A DNA stretch of 64,000 nucleotides from Polytrichum commune. Taxonomy: Eukaryota; Streptophyta; Polytrichopsida; Polytrichales; Polytrichaceae. Below, one piece after another: positions 1-12,940 of this stretch. The notes below the pieces were generated by a model. The model saw only the letters and a list, made by a program, of their open reading frames with translations. It was not told where the DNA came from and did no database searches. The stretch covers positions 6,388,501 through 6,452,500 of the forward strand of contig OX485805.1 of the NCBI GenBank assembly GCA_950295325.1. Reading direction: 5' to 3'. The translations under genes were made by a program, and so were the position numbers. The first letter of the stretch is position 1; every line of letters begins with the position of its first letter.

Positions 1-15
1 ATTTTTGTGTCTTAG

Positions 16-912
16 TTGCCTCACCAAGCACCCAAAAGTGTCGTCAATGGCATGTCTGCATCTCAGGCAGACACCGGCTCCCTTTCCCTTGGTATGAGCG
101 ACGTTGCAATGCCTTCACTATTCCAATATTCGGCCGTCGATGCTGCCTCTGCTGTTGATTACTCCAAAGACTCCGGGTTTGAAGACGGAGTCGTGGATAG
201 CCCTCCTGCAAAGGTTGCAAAACTCAATTACTCTCCAAGTCCATCTCCATCTCCCCTCCGCAGTGAGAAGCACGTCCGTAACCCACGGTCGACCAGACGC
301 CTTTGCATGGATGAACCCCAAATTGATGTCCCGGCGTTTGCGAACGTCCCTCTCGGGCTTGTATCTACACCCGTCGATGTCCCAAAAGCTCTAACCAGCG
401 CCCCAAAGGCGAAGGTGCCCAACTATTGGCATTCTCAAGTTTTTCCTTGATGATTTCCGTGTATTAGTGCATTTCAACTTCTTGGGTTTTTCGGACTTCC
501 ATCCGTAACTTGTAACCACTTATACTAACCCACTTCATTATATATATTTATGGTCATTGTTCAGACCCCAATGTACACGAATGTGGGCCGGGCATCATCG
601 ACTTCGTCATTGGATAGGCGAACACTGAAGACAGCTTCTTGCGAGTCTGATCGTTGTTTGGCCCTACGGAAGAGTGCAAGACGTTCGGTTTCCCAAACGC
701 ATTCGTATTCCACTTATTCGGAAGGGGGTCGGCAAATATGGGCAAATGGCGCATATTCGGGGTCAACAAATAAACAAGGTTACAGCCGCGGACCCGAGAT
801 CTTTAGAGCCATGGAGGCCATGAAAGCAAAGGAACGGGAAACGGCCGTAAATGCTAATAATAGTATTGCAAAAGCAAAAGTAGTGAGTCGTAATCATGAT
901 CCGAACGTATAG
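16..912 (+). CDS. 3' end of an unknown gene, two exons, 5' part outside the window
   Basis: I do not recognise this protein. A long open frame runs from 16 to 450 and another from 550 to 912. An AG acceptor at 14-15 precedes the first frame. AAG|GTGCCC at 414/415 and TTCAG|ACC at 564/565 would remove a 150-nt phase-0 intron and join the frames exactly, giving exons 16-414 and 565-912 with the stop at 910-912. AATAAA-type signals follow near 1008. The first exon product is Ser/Pro-rich with a run of Ser-Pro dipeptides (about residues 74-81) and basic stretches such as RNPRSTRR that could be nuclear localisation signals. The second exon ends in a charged Lys/Glu/Ala-rich tail. Base composition is clearly more GC-rich than the flanking DNA, which supports real coding. 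It could be a host gene or a transposon-borne gene. No ATG is needed at 16, because the frame there opens with TTG straight after the acceptor. Confidence 0.5.
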
Positions 913-1337
913 GCTATATTAACATACATGTAGTTGTGGAATTATGTTTCTAGGACTTTCGCCTAATATTGGATATTCCACTTGCATTTTGTACTTCAAC
1001 CCCTATTCAATAAATATGATATTGATTTTCCATATGCAAATGTTTTCATATATCCCATTTTCTTATTGTTAATGTGTAGTTCCATGCATTTGAGTCTCTT
1101 ATTTGTTTCCAAAATTGGGAACATAGCATATTTTTAGTGTTTTCATTCCTATAAATGTGAAAGCCACGTCCTTAAATAGTCTCAAAATTAACAAAAAGTC
1201 TCCAAATAACGAATATAGTGTTCTTTTGTTGGTAAAAAAAAGGAGATATATTGTGGATAGATATTTCATTACGTAATTCCAAATAGTAAGTGATATTAAA
1301 TACACTATTTAGTGTGCTAACTTATGTGTCGGGCAAG

Positions 1338-1530
1338 TCAATGAACAAGGAGAACCAACCATAGTTGCAGATGAATTTGTTGAGTTTGACAAATAAGTGG
1401 TCGAAGTTCAAGGCTTTAGGAAAATTACCCATCATTTTAGAGGAATCTATAGAATATGCCTCAATTAGACCAAAATATGTCTAACATGTAACCGGTTGGA
1501 CTTGGAAACTCTAGGATCTCGACCGACTAT
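1338..1530 (+). repeat. Single arm of the AACCGGTT foldback element family
   Basis: This stretch matches the left arm of the element at 25672-26105 almost throughout. Shared blocks include GGAGAACC at the start, AGATGAA..GTTGAGTTTGA, ATCATTTTAGAGGAATCTAT and ACATGTAACCGGTTGGA. Only one arm is present, so the copy is truncated or the other arm has been lost. Confidence 0.7.
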
Positions 1531-2479
1531 GCACAAAATCTCTCAGGACAAGGCTTTAGCAAGCTTTTTTCAAAAAAGAGAAGAAAGGAAAGAAATGAAG
1601 ATGAGTGTTGGGAAGTCACATAATGTTTCCTACATAAGGTGCCAAACGGTGACCAACCCTCAATCCTTGGAAAAAGAGCATTGCTAGATTATGTGTGCGA
1701 GGTTTACAATAGCAACAAAGACTAGATTCCAAAATTTGAAAGACATGAGGAAATAAGTAACCCTAGTCACGAGGATCTCACAACTTAGGTTCAACAACCC
1801 ACTTAGGTTGAATAGAATTTCTATGTTGTAGGAGTAGATGTCAAAATCTAGATATTTGTTCCTAGAATCCTTAGGTCCTCTTCTTTCTTATAAGGTTCCC
1901 CAACACAAATATGGGCGTGAGGGGAGGTGATGACTAAACCAAATATTGTTATTAAGGTATGTGGGTCTTATGCGGTCACTTTTCTTAACAAATATATGAG
2001 TGGTATGTGACATCATTTGCAATTAATAGCATGGCTACACTAAGGTCAATCGCTGCTCTTTGTTAGCAACACAAACCTCACTTGATAGGGAAAGTTCATC
2101 TCTTTTCGAAAATGGTTGCTATCAGTTACGATTTTTCATCCTAATCATAGTAAGTTCATTGAATGTATAGTTTGCTCATTCACTTCACTACATATAACAC
2201 AAAAGCTTCTATCCATATGGAAACTCTCCCAATGTTGTGGGCTAGTTGTGGTCTTAGTGTGGGCACGTAAGAATAGATAACAAAATATTATGTATTATGT
2301 TGGGATTGGAATTTGTGTTCAAAATATGTTGATCATTCTAGGTTCAATGATGAAGACAATCAGGAGGACCTATGTACAAAATCTCCACGAATTGACCTCC
2401 TATAACGTTTACATCTCAAGTATGATAATGAAACTTGAAATGACAATTTGCATAGTTCATAATTGCTAGTTGTATGAGA

Positions 2480-3640
2480 CTAGTATGGGCCCGTGGTATC
2501 CCAACCCTTTGCAGTCATGCATATGACACATCACTTCAACGTAGTACATCCTAGGTCTCTATGATCCCCCACCTTTCTAGAGTGGTGGGGAACGGTGGGG
2601 CGATGTCCTCAACACCATCATTGTCCATTGTATAGTAGATAGTTCACAATTGTTAATTGTGTTAGGCAATTCCAATCCAGTTCAAACCCACACCTACAAT
2701 ATAACAAAGCTATAATGAACACAATGTTGGCATAAAGTTGATTTACAGGTCAATGTAGAAAAACTTAGGAACCCGTGCATTCTCGTTGTCACCAACCTAG
2801 AGGTCACCCCCTCATCACGATATTTGACCAAACAGACCTCAACTTCAACCTTTTTTTTTTGTAGAACCTTGTGTGTTGTAAGAGGTTAGTTTTGGTCATC
2901 GGACTCACAAATTAAAGTTTCCATATAGAATGAATGTGTTGAACATACATAGAGATACCTATCCTCTAATCTAAAGTAATCCAATTAGGTTCAAGCCTTT
3001 GTGTTAGTTTTGGTGTATAACATTTGGTGATACTTCAAGAGCAAGACCACATGGTCCCGTTACATACACCTTTAAACAATTTAAAGGTGAAGTATAACAA
3101 AGTATGCGCCCACATGTTCTCATTACCACTAATATAGAGGTGCTCTCCTCCCTCTAAACTATTCCATTCCCTCAAAATTGCAGCTTTATAGAGAGGAGAG
3201 TTTCAACACCTCTATAAAGGGATCAACTATCAATATCTCACAGTCTCTTGCCACATAGAATCTTAGCTTCAACTCTTTCAATAAGAGCCTTTGTGTATTG
3301 TAAGAAACTAGTATGGGCATATGTTGTCCCATCCCTTTTCATCCGTGCACATGACACATCACTTTAACATGCTCCCTCTACCTTTCTAGAGCGGTGGGGA
3401 ACGGTTGGGCTACTACCACTATATATCACCACCGTGAACACGTTGTCCATTGTACAATCGATTTGTTTTGATCATGGGACCCACAACGTAACGTGATTGT
3501 TGAAAGTGAGTGTGTGGAGAATATAGAGAGCTCCTTTTCTCTTAACTAAAGTTATCCAATTTAACACTCCATTATGTGAGTGTTTGGTATGCAAGTGTGG
3601 TGATGCTCTTAGGCCATCAAATTCTAGATTCATGTTGAGA
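2480..3640. repeat. Degenerate direct repeats, unit about 0.8 kb
   Basis: The block at about 2480-2640 (AGTATGGGC.., ATGACACATCACTT.AAC, CCTTTCTAGAG.GGTGGGGAACGG, TTGTCCATTGTA) recurs at about 3305-3450. The intervening motif TTGTG.(A/G)TTGTAAGA (2866 and 3290) and the TCTAA..TAA.CCAATT.A.. motif (2970 and 3545) also repeat in order. These are old, diverged copies of an unidentified repeat. Confidence 0.5.
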
Positions 3641-6151
3641 GGATAAGAAAAGATGGCACTTATGTTGCCAACATGAATAACCCTATAATTAGGTTAATTT
3701 CATGAAACTAAGACTTAAATGGCATGCTATTTTATGACATTTGGGTTGGATGGGCCCTTCACCTCTATTATTTCCAGGTATACATATCTTGATGTTATAC
3801 ATTGTCACCGCTTCCAATAAAAGGGGTATGTTAGGGCACACTCCATGCGCCAACCAAGTTAGCAAAAACCATCATATGACAAAAATTTGGACCCCCTTCC
3901 ATACGGAAGTAAGTGTGAGTTAATTTTCCACAGAGTCTTTGAAGTTGATTCGGACGTCAAATGAACTAGAAACAATGTTCTTCGGGTTGCATAGTATTTT
4001 AGGGTTTTTATGTTCTATCAACAAGAGGGTACGCTTGTATGCAATAATTTTCTCTTTCGAATAGCAAGAATAGTCGGTGGGCATGATTGGAAGGGGGGTT
4101 GAAGTTTGAGAAGGGGGACTTGAATGCCATTTTATTCTAGAACTTGGGGATCAACTTTCATTTGAGTTGAAATACTTCGTTACGATAATTATCTCGTAGT
4201 AGACCCGCAATTGTTGTGTTTTTCACTAAATGTTTACATATTGATAATTTCTAATTATTCAAACCTTGCCCAACATTTTTATATCCTTGGATTTATTTTT
4301 CACTTTTCTAAAATGTAAAGGTATAAAGCTCATATATCCACTATCGCAATATTCAAATTGGGTAAGTGGGAGGATAGTCATATTCTAGCTTGCATATTGA
4401 ACAACATGACAAGGCTACTCTCTCATATGTTGGTCCCTCTACTCCACACGGGAAGTGCTCGGCCAAGAAGATGCTTGAATGTATTAGCAAAAACTTTGCT
4501 AATGTTGTCGAACTCTATCTTACTTTGCTGGATTGGTCAACACATAGAAATGTGCCTTATGGTGCCTCTTCATTTTTGAGTGAATATAATCATAGTATAA
4601 TTTATAAATATTTTACAATAATTAAAAGGAGCTCATAGAAAAGTGAAATATTTTGAAGGTGAACGCCTTGAGCGATTGTGGATGAGTGGGAATGTAGTTG
4701 TCTCCCCAAAAGACAAGCCCCCAAGTTCCAATTAGTTAATTGGATGAACAAAGTTGATTCATAATGCCCCACTATGATAGAATAAGAGCTTGGGTGCACC
4801 AAAATTCAAATGCTAGGAAGTTATGGCCTAGGCAACTTAACCTCACATTTTTCATGGGATCGTAGTCCATGGGATTCCATGTCAATTTCATGTCATTTTC
4901 TCATGTCATTTTATGACATGCTCACCCATGATCACTTTCACTTTTGGTGACCTTGTGTATTATGAAGTGGATCGACCACACATTTTGCAGCCAATGGGAG
5001 ATTTAAGAAAAAGGTGGTCATAGTCACTAGTCACTAGTGTGAAATGCCCTTAGAAGCCAAGGTACTATTTTAGTGTTTTTGAGATGCCTTTAAATATCTC
5101 TTACACCTACATGCATACATATTGGCCGCACTTATTTATGTTTGAATCTTTGAATCTACATGAAACTCATGACTTTATATGGAAGGTTCAACTACATGAA
5201 TGTGATATTTGACTTTGTGTCATTGATCTTTCTTTGTTGAATACTTTACAAAGCAAATATACAATGCTACCTATCATTAATTTTGAAAATATTAAATAGA
5301 TTAAAATAGTATAAAATCATATGATAATCATATGATAATCAAGCTTAAGGGTGGGTTTACACAATCCAAGAGCAAAGAACTTCCAAAATTGAATGACATT
5401 ATTGGTTGAGAGCAATATTACAGACCCATGGAGTTTGCACTAGGTTCTTGGTCCAAGATATGAATTGAGTGGTGCTAATGTGGCATCACTTACCCGCTAC
5501 ATGTTAGTAGTTCCCAATCAAGAAATACTCCTCCCTGTTTGAGAACATTCTCCAAGTTTAAATCCAATCTTGAGTTCAAAAAGATGATTCAATAAGAACT
5601 GATTTGAACCCAAACTTCCTTAAACCCAAACTCAAATGTAGACCCACCAAAAGGCACCCAGTTTCCCCATGGATTTTAATCTAAGTTACTTGCTATCACA
5701 AACCATGTACAAATCCCAAATGTATCAAAGTGCAGCTTATGACCTAAATGTGTTATTGGTTAGGTGCCATCCTCGTCTTCATCAAGAAGAAGAAAAAAGA
5801 AGAAAAACTTCGGTCTCCGGAGGAGACCGACGTGAGTGAAGTGTCTGTTCGATCCTCCTCCAATCCGATGCCCGTCGTCTTCATCAATATAGGTAAAAGG
5901 TTTGTTCCTACAACTTTTGAAGGTTTCTTATCCACAAAAGATTGTGCTCAAACTAGAACAACCTTGCACATATCTTTTCCAAAATTTCTTGTGATGGTCA
6001 TTTCTAGATGCTTAAGTAGTTAACCAAAATGTACATCTTCTAGACTTATGAAACATTCAATTTATGGATTTATTTATTTATTTATTTATTATTTTTCTCA
6101 ATTTCTTTCTTAGATTGACCTCAAGTTCTTTTCCCAATTATATTGCTTCAA

Positions 6152-6178
6152 TTGTTGTTGTTGTTGTTGTTGTTGTTG
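6152..6178 (+). repeat. (TTG)9 microsatellite
   Basis: Nine uninterrupted TTG triplets. On the minus strand this would read as a glutamine run, but the surrounding frame has no coding character. Confidence 0.95.
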
Positions 6179-8429
6179 ACAAATAAAAGATTTTATATCA
6201 TTCCAAGAACACGCATGGGCACTGGGACTTGAAATATTGGAAAGGGGCACCACTGTAGGGTTTTCACACTGGACCCAAATAACCACGAGAAGGGTGAGAC
6301 CCAATATTATCCTATAACTGTGGTACTTTGGCGTAATTGATTGCACATTTCTTTATAATAATAATAGTGGGGAATGCAAACAAGTCAGTGAAATGAACCT
6401 CATGAATCTCTTACAGTTTTACCTTCAAAAATCAATAACCACAAGATTGGCATGAGGGTCTCATAAGGAATCTTAATATTATTGCAAGATTCAACAAAAC
6501 AAATGCAAACAAATTCCAAGTATTGAGAAATGAATTGATGGAGGCGTTGAGGGGGGGGGGGGACACTAAGTTATTGGGGCATATCATTTATGAATAAGAG
6601 GAATTTGCTCACATAAAATCAATGTCCACTAGTTGTGGTAATGGAAGAACAATGTAGAGCAGTGGCCTTAATTTTTTGTTTTATTAGAATGCCAAATCCA
6701 ATGTTGTTCACATTCCAAACCAACCATATATGATCCAATCCAATCCAATGAAACATATGGTGGATGGTATTGTCAACTATTTAAATGCCCCCATTGTCCT
6801 CCAACGCCTCTAAGTGGAACTAGGATTGAATTTGGGAGACTTTAAGCGAGGTGTAGATGTTGATGTGGCCACTTGTGCAAGAGCAAGGCTCACTGCATAT
6901 ACGGAAAGCAACAGTGACCTAGAAGGGGATGATAGTTGCTCCATCATCTTGCCAACACTACATTTAGATATACATAAAGAGGGTTAATTACTTTGACGAT
7001 ACACAAATTCACAAAAATCAGTAAATTCAAATAGGTTGGGCGAAACTCACGTACTCAAACGTGATTTCCTTGCTACTTTGCGGGGAGGTTTATCATCCTC
7101 TTCCAATGAAGGTGGTTGTGATGATTGACCAACTACGGAGTTTTGAGATGAAAACTCGTGAAGCGGTTGAAGTATGTTATTGAAGACATGTCATCTGTCT
7201 CATATGCAACAAGATGGCGTCCACTCTTACAACATGCCTGGACAGAGGCACCTGAAATGAAATTTAAAAAAAACAAAATATTTAGTATATGTTCTATAAG
7301 CATTGCAATGAATGTTAGAAAATTTATTGAAATATTAAGGTAGACTTGTTGATTGTTGATGGTAGACATTAAGATTGTATAGCTTATTATTAGCCGTCAT
7401 AATTTTTTATTTGTGTATAGATACATTGTATGTGGTGGCTTTCTTATTCAATGCACATAACATTCTTATATTATTTTAAACCTTGCTCGAGCTTTCATTG
7501 CAATACTTCTAAGTTTTTTTTATGTATGCCATGTGAATTCTAATAATGAAACCACTACTACTATTCAAATTGTATTATCAATATACAAAGGTTATGAAGA
7601 TGTATTGTCATTGTTGTTTGTGTCCACATTATTTAATGTTTATGTCATGCATCATTTCCATTCCTCATTCTTAATTTCTTGTGTGTCTGCATTGAATTTA
7701 TTTATCTTCTAATGGCATCTCTTCGAGCGGGAGATTGCTCTATTCCTTTCACTCTTCCTTTGGGTGTAGATGGTTTTGTAGTGGTCGAGGAGAATTTGCT
7801 TAGTCTAAAGTTTAACTTTTGCCTTGGTACCCATGTATGTGGAACAAGAATTATTCCAAGAGACTGGTGAGTTGTGCGAGACAATTTTGAGTCATAAATC
7901 AAGAGTGTACAGTGGCTCTTTTTGGTCATTGGGCGCAAGCTTGTATAAAGTGATAGGATTGTGTGAATTGTAGATGGATGCATAGACAATGTTGTTGACA
8001 AATGAGTCCATCACAACCGCACCGCAAATGCATTCTCTTTGCAAGGTCAAATTGGAGGTAGATGATGTGGTGGTCTTTAGTGATTCAAATGAAGATAACA
8101 TCCAAGTGGTAGACATTGCAAGGTTCTTATCCATTTCAATCTCCATGTTTTTTTTACTTCTACATCTTATGTACAAGCTCCACATGGCAATAACCCCTCC
8201 CTTTACAAACCACTGAACTTAAGTATTTTTGAACAACACATACACTCCCAAAAATCTCATGTTCATCCTACGTCATCCATATCTAATGTCCATATATTGG
8301 AAGCCCTCAAAATCACCAAGTGTTGTAGAAGATCCAAATATGATCTCACAAATATTGACTTCGATAACATTGTTATAGAGGATGTGAAGTATCTACCGTC
8401 TTTTTTCCAATGGGGTTGTCATTTTCATT

Positions 8430-11215
8430 TTGCCATCAATCAAAACTGGAATTCCAGATGCTTATGGCAAGGCAATGGATGGCGTGGACAAGATTTACAA
8501 CGGGCATGTTTGGTGCAGTACCAAAACAACAAACATTCATAATGAATTTGGTTTGACTTTTCGGAGGTCTTCATGCATTGGTCATCTCCAATGCCCTAAT
8601 GACTCGTATGAATATCTTTCACGAAATGGTGGAGTTCGCAACCCTACCGAATGAATCAGTATTATACCCACTCCTTTCATGGTTAATACAAATCCACCAA
8701 AAAAAATCTAAGGTTCAATGCAAGGTTTGTCATGCCGCTCCCATATGTCTTGATGTTTGCTATGCAAAAATTATATATGTTCATTCACAATTGTCAAACA
8801 TGTCCCGTGTTTATATCCACTTGGGTGTTCACAACCACCATGTATCTATTGGAGTGTGTCATGAGTCACTAGACATGGCTTACTAGTGTGTGGAAAATAA
8901 GGTGGCTAAAACTCCAACAGCAAAGAACTGAGCTATTGTTATGGCTACGAGTAAACAATTTTTGGCAGATTACATCCTCAAATCCCCTCTCCTAGGAGAA
9001 AATAACCATCTTCATGGAGCATCCTTGGAGGTGGTAATGGATAAATTCTCCACTTTGGCTGAACAAATTGTAGGAACTTCATGGCATGTTTGAAATGTTT
9101 CATTCGTAGTGGGACGGGGTTCTTGGATAGAACTATGGCGTTGAAAAACTATTATAGGTTCCAATGTGTGCATGATAGTCGGTTTCCAGGGCAATCAAAA
9201 GATAAGGTCTTTGTGTTCAAGATAAGGTCTTTGTTTTCAAGATGTCGGTGGATCTTGCTAGAAACGGATTTAATTTGGTGAAACTCATGCATTGTGGAAG
9301 AGACATGGAAAATTCGTGGATCATGTTTGACCGTGTAAATCACTTACAAGACTAGTCTACAATGATGTGTCACATTTACGACAAAAAACATTGCAAAGTT
9401 ATCACAATAGCATGTTGTGATATGTGATCAGAAAATGCTTGGGCCCAAACTCTTTTCTAGGAAAATTTAAATGTTGTCATGCTCGAGAATGATATCCCTA
9501 ATGTCAATTTCAAAGACTTTATGAAAGTGTGTGCTCAAGCATATTGGATTGTTGTGAGGAAGTTTTATGGTGATGGTGACCCATCCGTTCCTCTCAAGGG
9601 TCGCGAGCATACATTTTTTTTCCATTGGTCTGCCAATTTAGATAAAATAACACAAAAACACATATGACCTTCATTGCAGCATGAATACAATCAACTTTGT
9701 AAAGACTACAAGGACGCCAACATCAAATACCATGTAATACATACATGGTGGTTGTCATCAGGGACAACCACTGAGGAGGGCATGTACAGCTTGTCGGAGT
9801 GGTTGGGATTTTGGCATTATCGATATAGACAATTGGGAGGTCACATGCTCATTGTAAGTTTCTTCCCATACACAAGTGTCCCTTCTCTATTATTGATGAA
9901 ATTGTTGTGTCATTTTATTTCTTTAACTAAAAATATCTCCAATATGTATTGCAGGATCTGACTTTGGATCAGTGTGTTGAGATGCCAACTTGCAGCCTAA
10001 TAAAAACAAATACATAACAAGTGGTTGCAATAATCTAGGAACAAAATAACATGCTTGTACAAGACAACCGTGGATGACATGATCCGCGCATTCATGCAGA
10101 TCACAAATTATCGTTTTTGGTTTAAAGGGGGTTCTTAAGGGAAAGGGCCAGATCAAGCATCATTGCTGCTCAAAGTTGCAACGCATATCAACAATCCCAA
10201 GCTCCTTGCAAAAGGCAATGAGGTCATACCCTGGGGCAAAGGATCTTAATACAAGGGATTGTGCAGTGGTGGGCTTTGAGTTGTTTGGATCAACCAAGAG
10301 GAAACTAGACTTACCGCATGGATCTGAGTATGATACTTATTGTTTTGACAAAATGAACTACTCCATCCCTCACCCTAATACAAGGTCAACGAGGGCACGC
10401 ATAGATGAATCCTTCACGCATGATGAGAACGTGGTGTCTCACACCACTAATATGTTGGAGTTAGAGTGTCTTGAATCCCAATGGTATATTTCATGATTGC
10501 TTTATCCATCCAGAAATGAGTGTCAAACATTGCATGCAAATACTAGACATCCATGTAGGGCTAAAGTCGGGAAAAATACACATGGCACACATGCGTCAAC
10601 TTACACATGCATGAAGAAGGAATACCAATCCAACAACCACGTTCCTTCAAAATTTTGGTTTTGTGCACATGACATTAATCGATGCGTGAAGGGGAGCAAG
10701 AAAAAATGATTGTTTGATTGGCCAAATCTTCCTAAGGTCTGGCCAGTGAAGGTTGGTACAAACCTTATACGGGAGGAGGTGTTTGCATTGGAAGATGTCG
10801 GGTTTCAACTACAACAGAAAAATGCATTGTCACCACGTCGTTGATTGAGAATAATGACAAACCTCCCCATCCCTTGCTCACATTTCCGTGTTCCTCCAAA
10901 CCTAGATGAGCACCCAAGCACACGATTTTCCAAGGCAGTTCGACGGAATATGGCAACACCATTATTAGAGCACAAGAATAAATGGGATAGCGCATCACAC
11001 ATGGATGAGTATTATGTGGTTAGTGTGACTCCCATTCCATACTCTAGATACAAATGCATCATAACTATAAGTTTCCAAAGAGGAGAAGACATACCTTGTC
11101 TCCATTGCAAATATTCCACAATGCATTTGTCCGGACTTTGCAAAAATGTTGTCTTTGGTAGTGGGGGAGAGGGGTCAGTGGGTTTCATGCAAGTACTTGT
11201 ATTACATGTTTAGGT
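8430..11215 (+). pseudogene. Decayed DNA-transposon transposase, possibly MULE-like with SWIM-type zinc finger
   Basis: Successive frame-shifted fragments on one strand read as one old protein. 8430-8654 has a Cys/His motif CIGHLQCPN followed by YLSRNGGVRNPTE. 8640-8886 continues with a Cys-rich patch and HLGVHNHHVSIGVCHE. 9240-9340 and 9479-9667 give a transposase-core-like stretch with GDGDPSVPLKGREHTFFFHW, then 9674-9855 gives WWLSSGTTTEEG and FWHYRYRQLGG. A probable intron (GTAAGT at 9856 to GCAG at 9954) follows. The 3' part (10845-11215) contains PCLHC..GLCKNV, similar to a worn SWIM zinc finger (CxCx(n)CxH). At least five stops and several frameshifts break it, so it cannot be functional. 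The overall pattern recalls hypothetical transposase-like proteins common in seed-free plants. The family assignment is inference, and no terminal repeats were found. Confidence 0.45.
9201..9242 (+). repeat. Short tandem duplication (about 21-bp unit)
   Basis: The sequence GATAAGGTCTTTGTGTTCAA is followed at once by the same unit with one change. It lies inside the decayed transposase and is one cause of its broken frame. Confidence 0.85.
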
Positions 11216-11306
11216 ATTTGTGCAAGCTTGACTATGCCACTAACAAATTCATTCATGCACCGACATTTAGCTATAATGAGGTGATGTGTTTTCTTGATAC
11301 ATATGT

Positions 11307-11318
11307 ATACACACACAT

Positions 11319-11352
<34 letters not shown>
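11307..11352 (+). repeat. (AC)n followed by (AT)n microsatellite
   Basis: An almost pure ACACAC tract ends in ATATATATATAT. The overlapping His/Thr/Tyr reading frames are artefacts of the dinucleotide repeat. Confidence 0.95.
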
Positions 11353-12449
11353 GATTACATTTTTGGATTCCTTGTTAGAAGAGCTACAAGAGTTTCCTAC
11401 ACTAAAACAAATTATATCACTCGAGATTGGACTAAAATGCATTGTTAGTGATTATAATCAGGACCATATAATACAAGAGTTGCGTATGTGAGGGGTACAA
11501 CTATCTTACTTATAGTTACGATAATTTGTAACATTGACTTTGGAGCACATTAAAAATTCACCACTCTAAATTGAATAAATTGGTTCATTTCTTTTTCCTC
11601 CTTATTGAAGATATGCCTTTAACAGATGAAACGTGACTATGTTTTGAAGACTTGGGTATGCTAACTCTTTTGCCTAAATGGGCCGCTAAGGCAATCTAAC
11701 ATGAATCAAGCTAAGTAGAAACCTAGTAAGCTAGATTCAACTTTAATGTGTATGGTCCAATGGGCCCAGCATTCTTGCTGCAATCAGTGACATATAATTT
11801 TCATGTAGAAGTGGTCCTGTAAGAAGCTCGGCAATGTTATGTGACTTATGATGTGAAAATTATTATGAACAAGTGGACCCCTCATTTGATGTGGGGCCAC
11901 CTAGTAATCTAGGAATTCTATAACGAAATGTTTGAAAAGATTGAAGTGGTTCCATGTCAACCTCTTCAAAGTAAACTACCATAAGGTCTATCCCATTTCA
12001 AAATCATTATTCAGCTGCATGATTGTGTTCCATTCTATATGTAGCATACGACATGGACCTCCACTATCTTACCTTTATGGGAAGAAACCGAGAAAACAAG
12101 AGGAAATTGATGTCGGTTGAATATTGTGAATAGTGTTGGTATTTTCAGTGATAGTGTTGTTATGAATAGTACTTTTCGTGAATAAAACCAATACGAGCAA
12201 TGGTTTATGTGAGCAGTGTTGGGAGTATAACTCCACCCAAATTTCTAAGTGTCAACATGAATGTATGAATAATAAAATCATATTCTTACTTTGTCTAGGG
12301 AGGCTCAAAATATGTAATTGACATATTTTAGGGTCATGGAGCCAACCCACATGGCCAAATAAAGCTATGTCATATGTTTTAATGCCAAAGTATAATTTCC
12401 ACGTAGAGATTGAGTGGGTTGCATCCAATGTAAATTTCCATGTGGAAAA

Positions 12450-12830
12450 TCTCAAGAATACTTAGGGTGACATTTGATTAGTTTTCTAAATTGCACACCA
12501 TATTTGAGTGGTGTGTGGTAGGTGAAGGTCAAAGAAGAATCATCATAAAGACACATGTTTAAAAGAGATTTGACTACGTCTTCAGTACTATAAATCATTG
12601 TACACTCAACAGTGAACACAATTGAAAGGGCCGATGCATTCAATTAAGAAATGAACAAACATGCACTTCCGATAATCATAACAAAATAAGGAGATACCTG
12701 ATTTTCAATCCGATTTTTACAAACGTTTCATTGTAGATTCGCTAATGCAACACGAGTTTTGTTACACAAATGGAACCGGTAGAAGTTGTTGAAGAAGAAA
12801 AACAAACTAACATAACACCCACATATATCG
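12450..12830 (-). mobile_element. Diverged GGTATGTGGG-group MITE, reverse orientation
   Basis: It matches the copy at 36838-37222 over its length: TATTTGAGTGGTGTGTGG.TAGGTG near the start, GACACATGTT.AAA.AGA in the middle, then TGCACTTCC.ATAA, TTCAATC.GATTTT, GCTAATGCAACAC.AGTTT, ending CCCACATAT. The ends fit the terminal repeat of the group. Confidence 0.6.
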
Positions 12831-12915
12831 GTACCTCGTAACACATGAAATTGCTGGTGCAATTACAAAAGCACTTTGTGGTCATCACTACCATATAAGT
12901 ATCAGGCGGCTCCTT

Positions 12916-12940
12916 TGTGTGTGTGTGTGTGTGTGTGTGT
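12916..12940 (+). repeat. (GT)n microsatellite
   Basis: About twelve uninterrupted GT units. Confidence 0.95.

Larger units (their letters stand above)
913..8400. other. Gene-poor AT-rich intergenic DNA
   Basis: No reading frame here looks like a protein I know; open frames are short and AT-rich. It holds an arm of the AACCGGTT foldback family (1338-1530), degenerate direct repeats (2480-3640), a (TTTA)n run near 6066-6090, a (TTG)9 microsatellite and a G tract near 6551. A short GC-richer patch at 5790-5900 encodes a Lys/Glu/Ser-rich stretch with a small GGTCTCC/GGAGACC palindrome. It could be an exon scrap, but nothing else supports that. Confidence 0.6.

Noticed and set aside
5748-6023. 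91-codon frame with a lysine run and a GGTCTCC palindrome
   Set aside because: The GC-rich part is only about 110 bases, no partner exon or homology was seen, and the second half is AT-rich.
11146-11448. Open frames on both strands over 11290-11350 with His/Thr/Tyr runs
   Set aside because: Produced by the (AC)n-(AT)n microsatellite.
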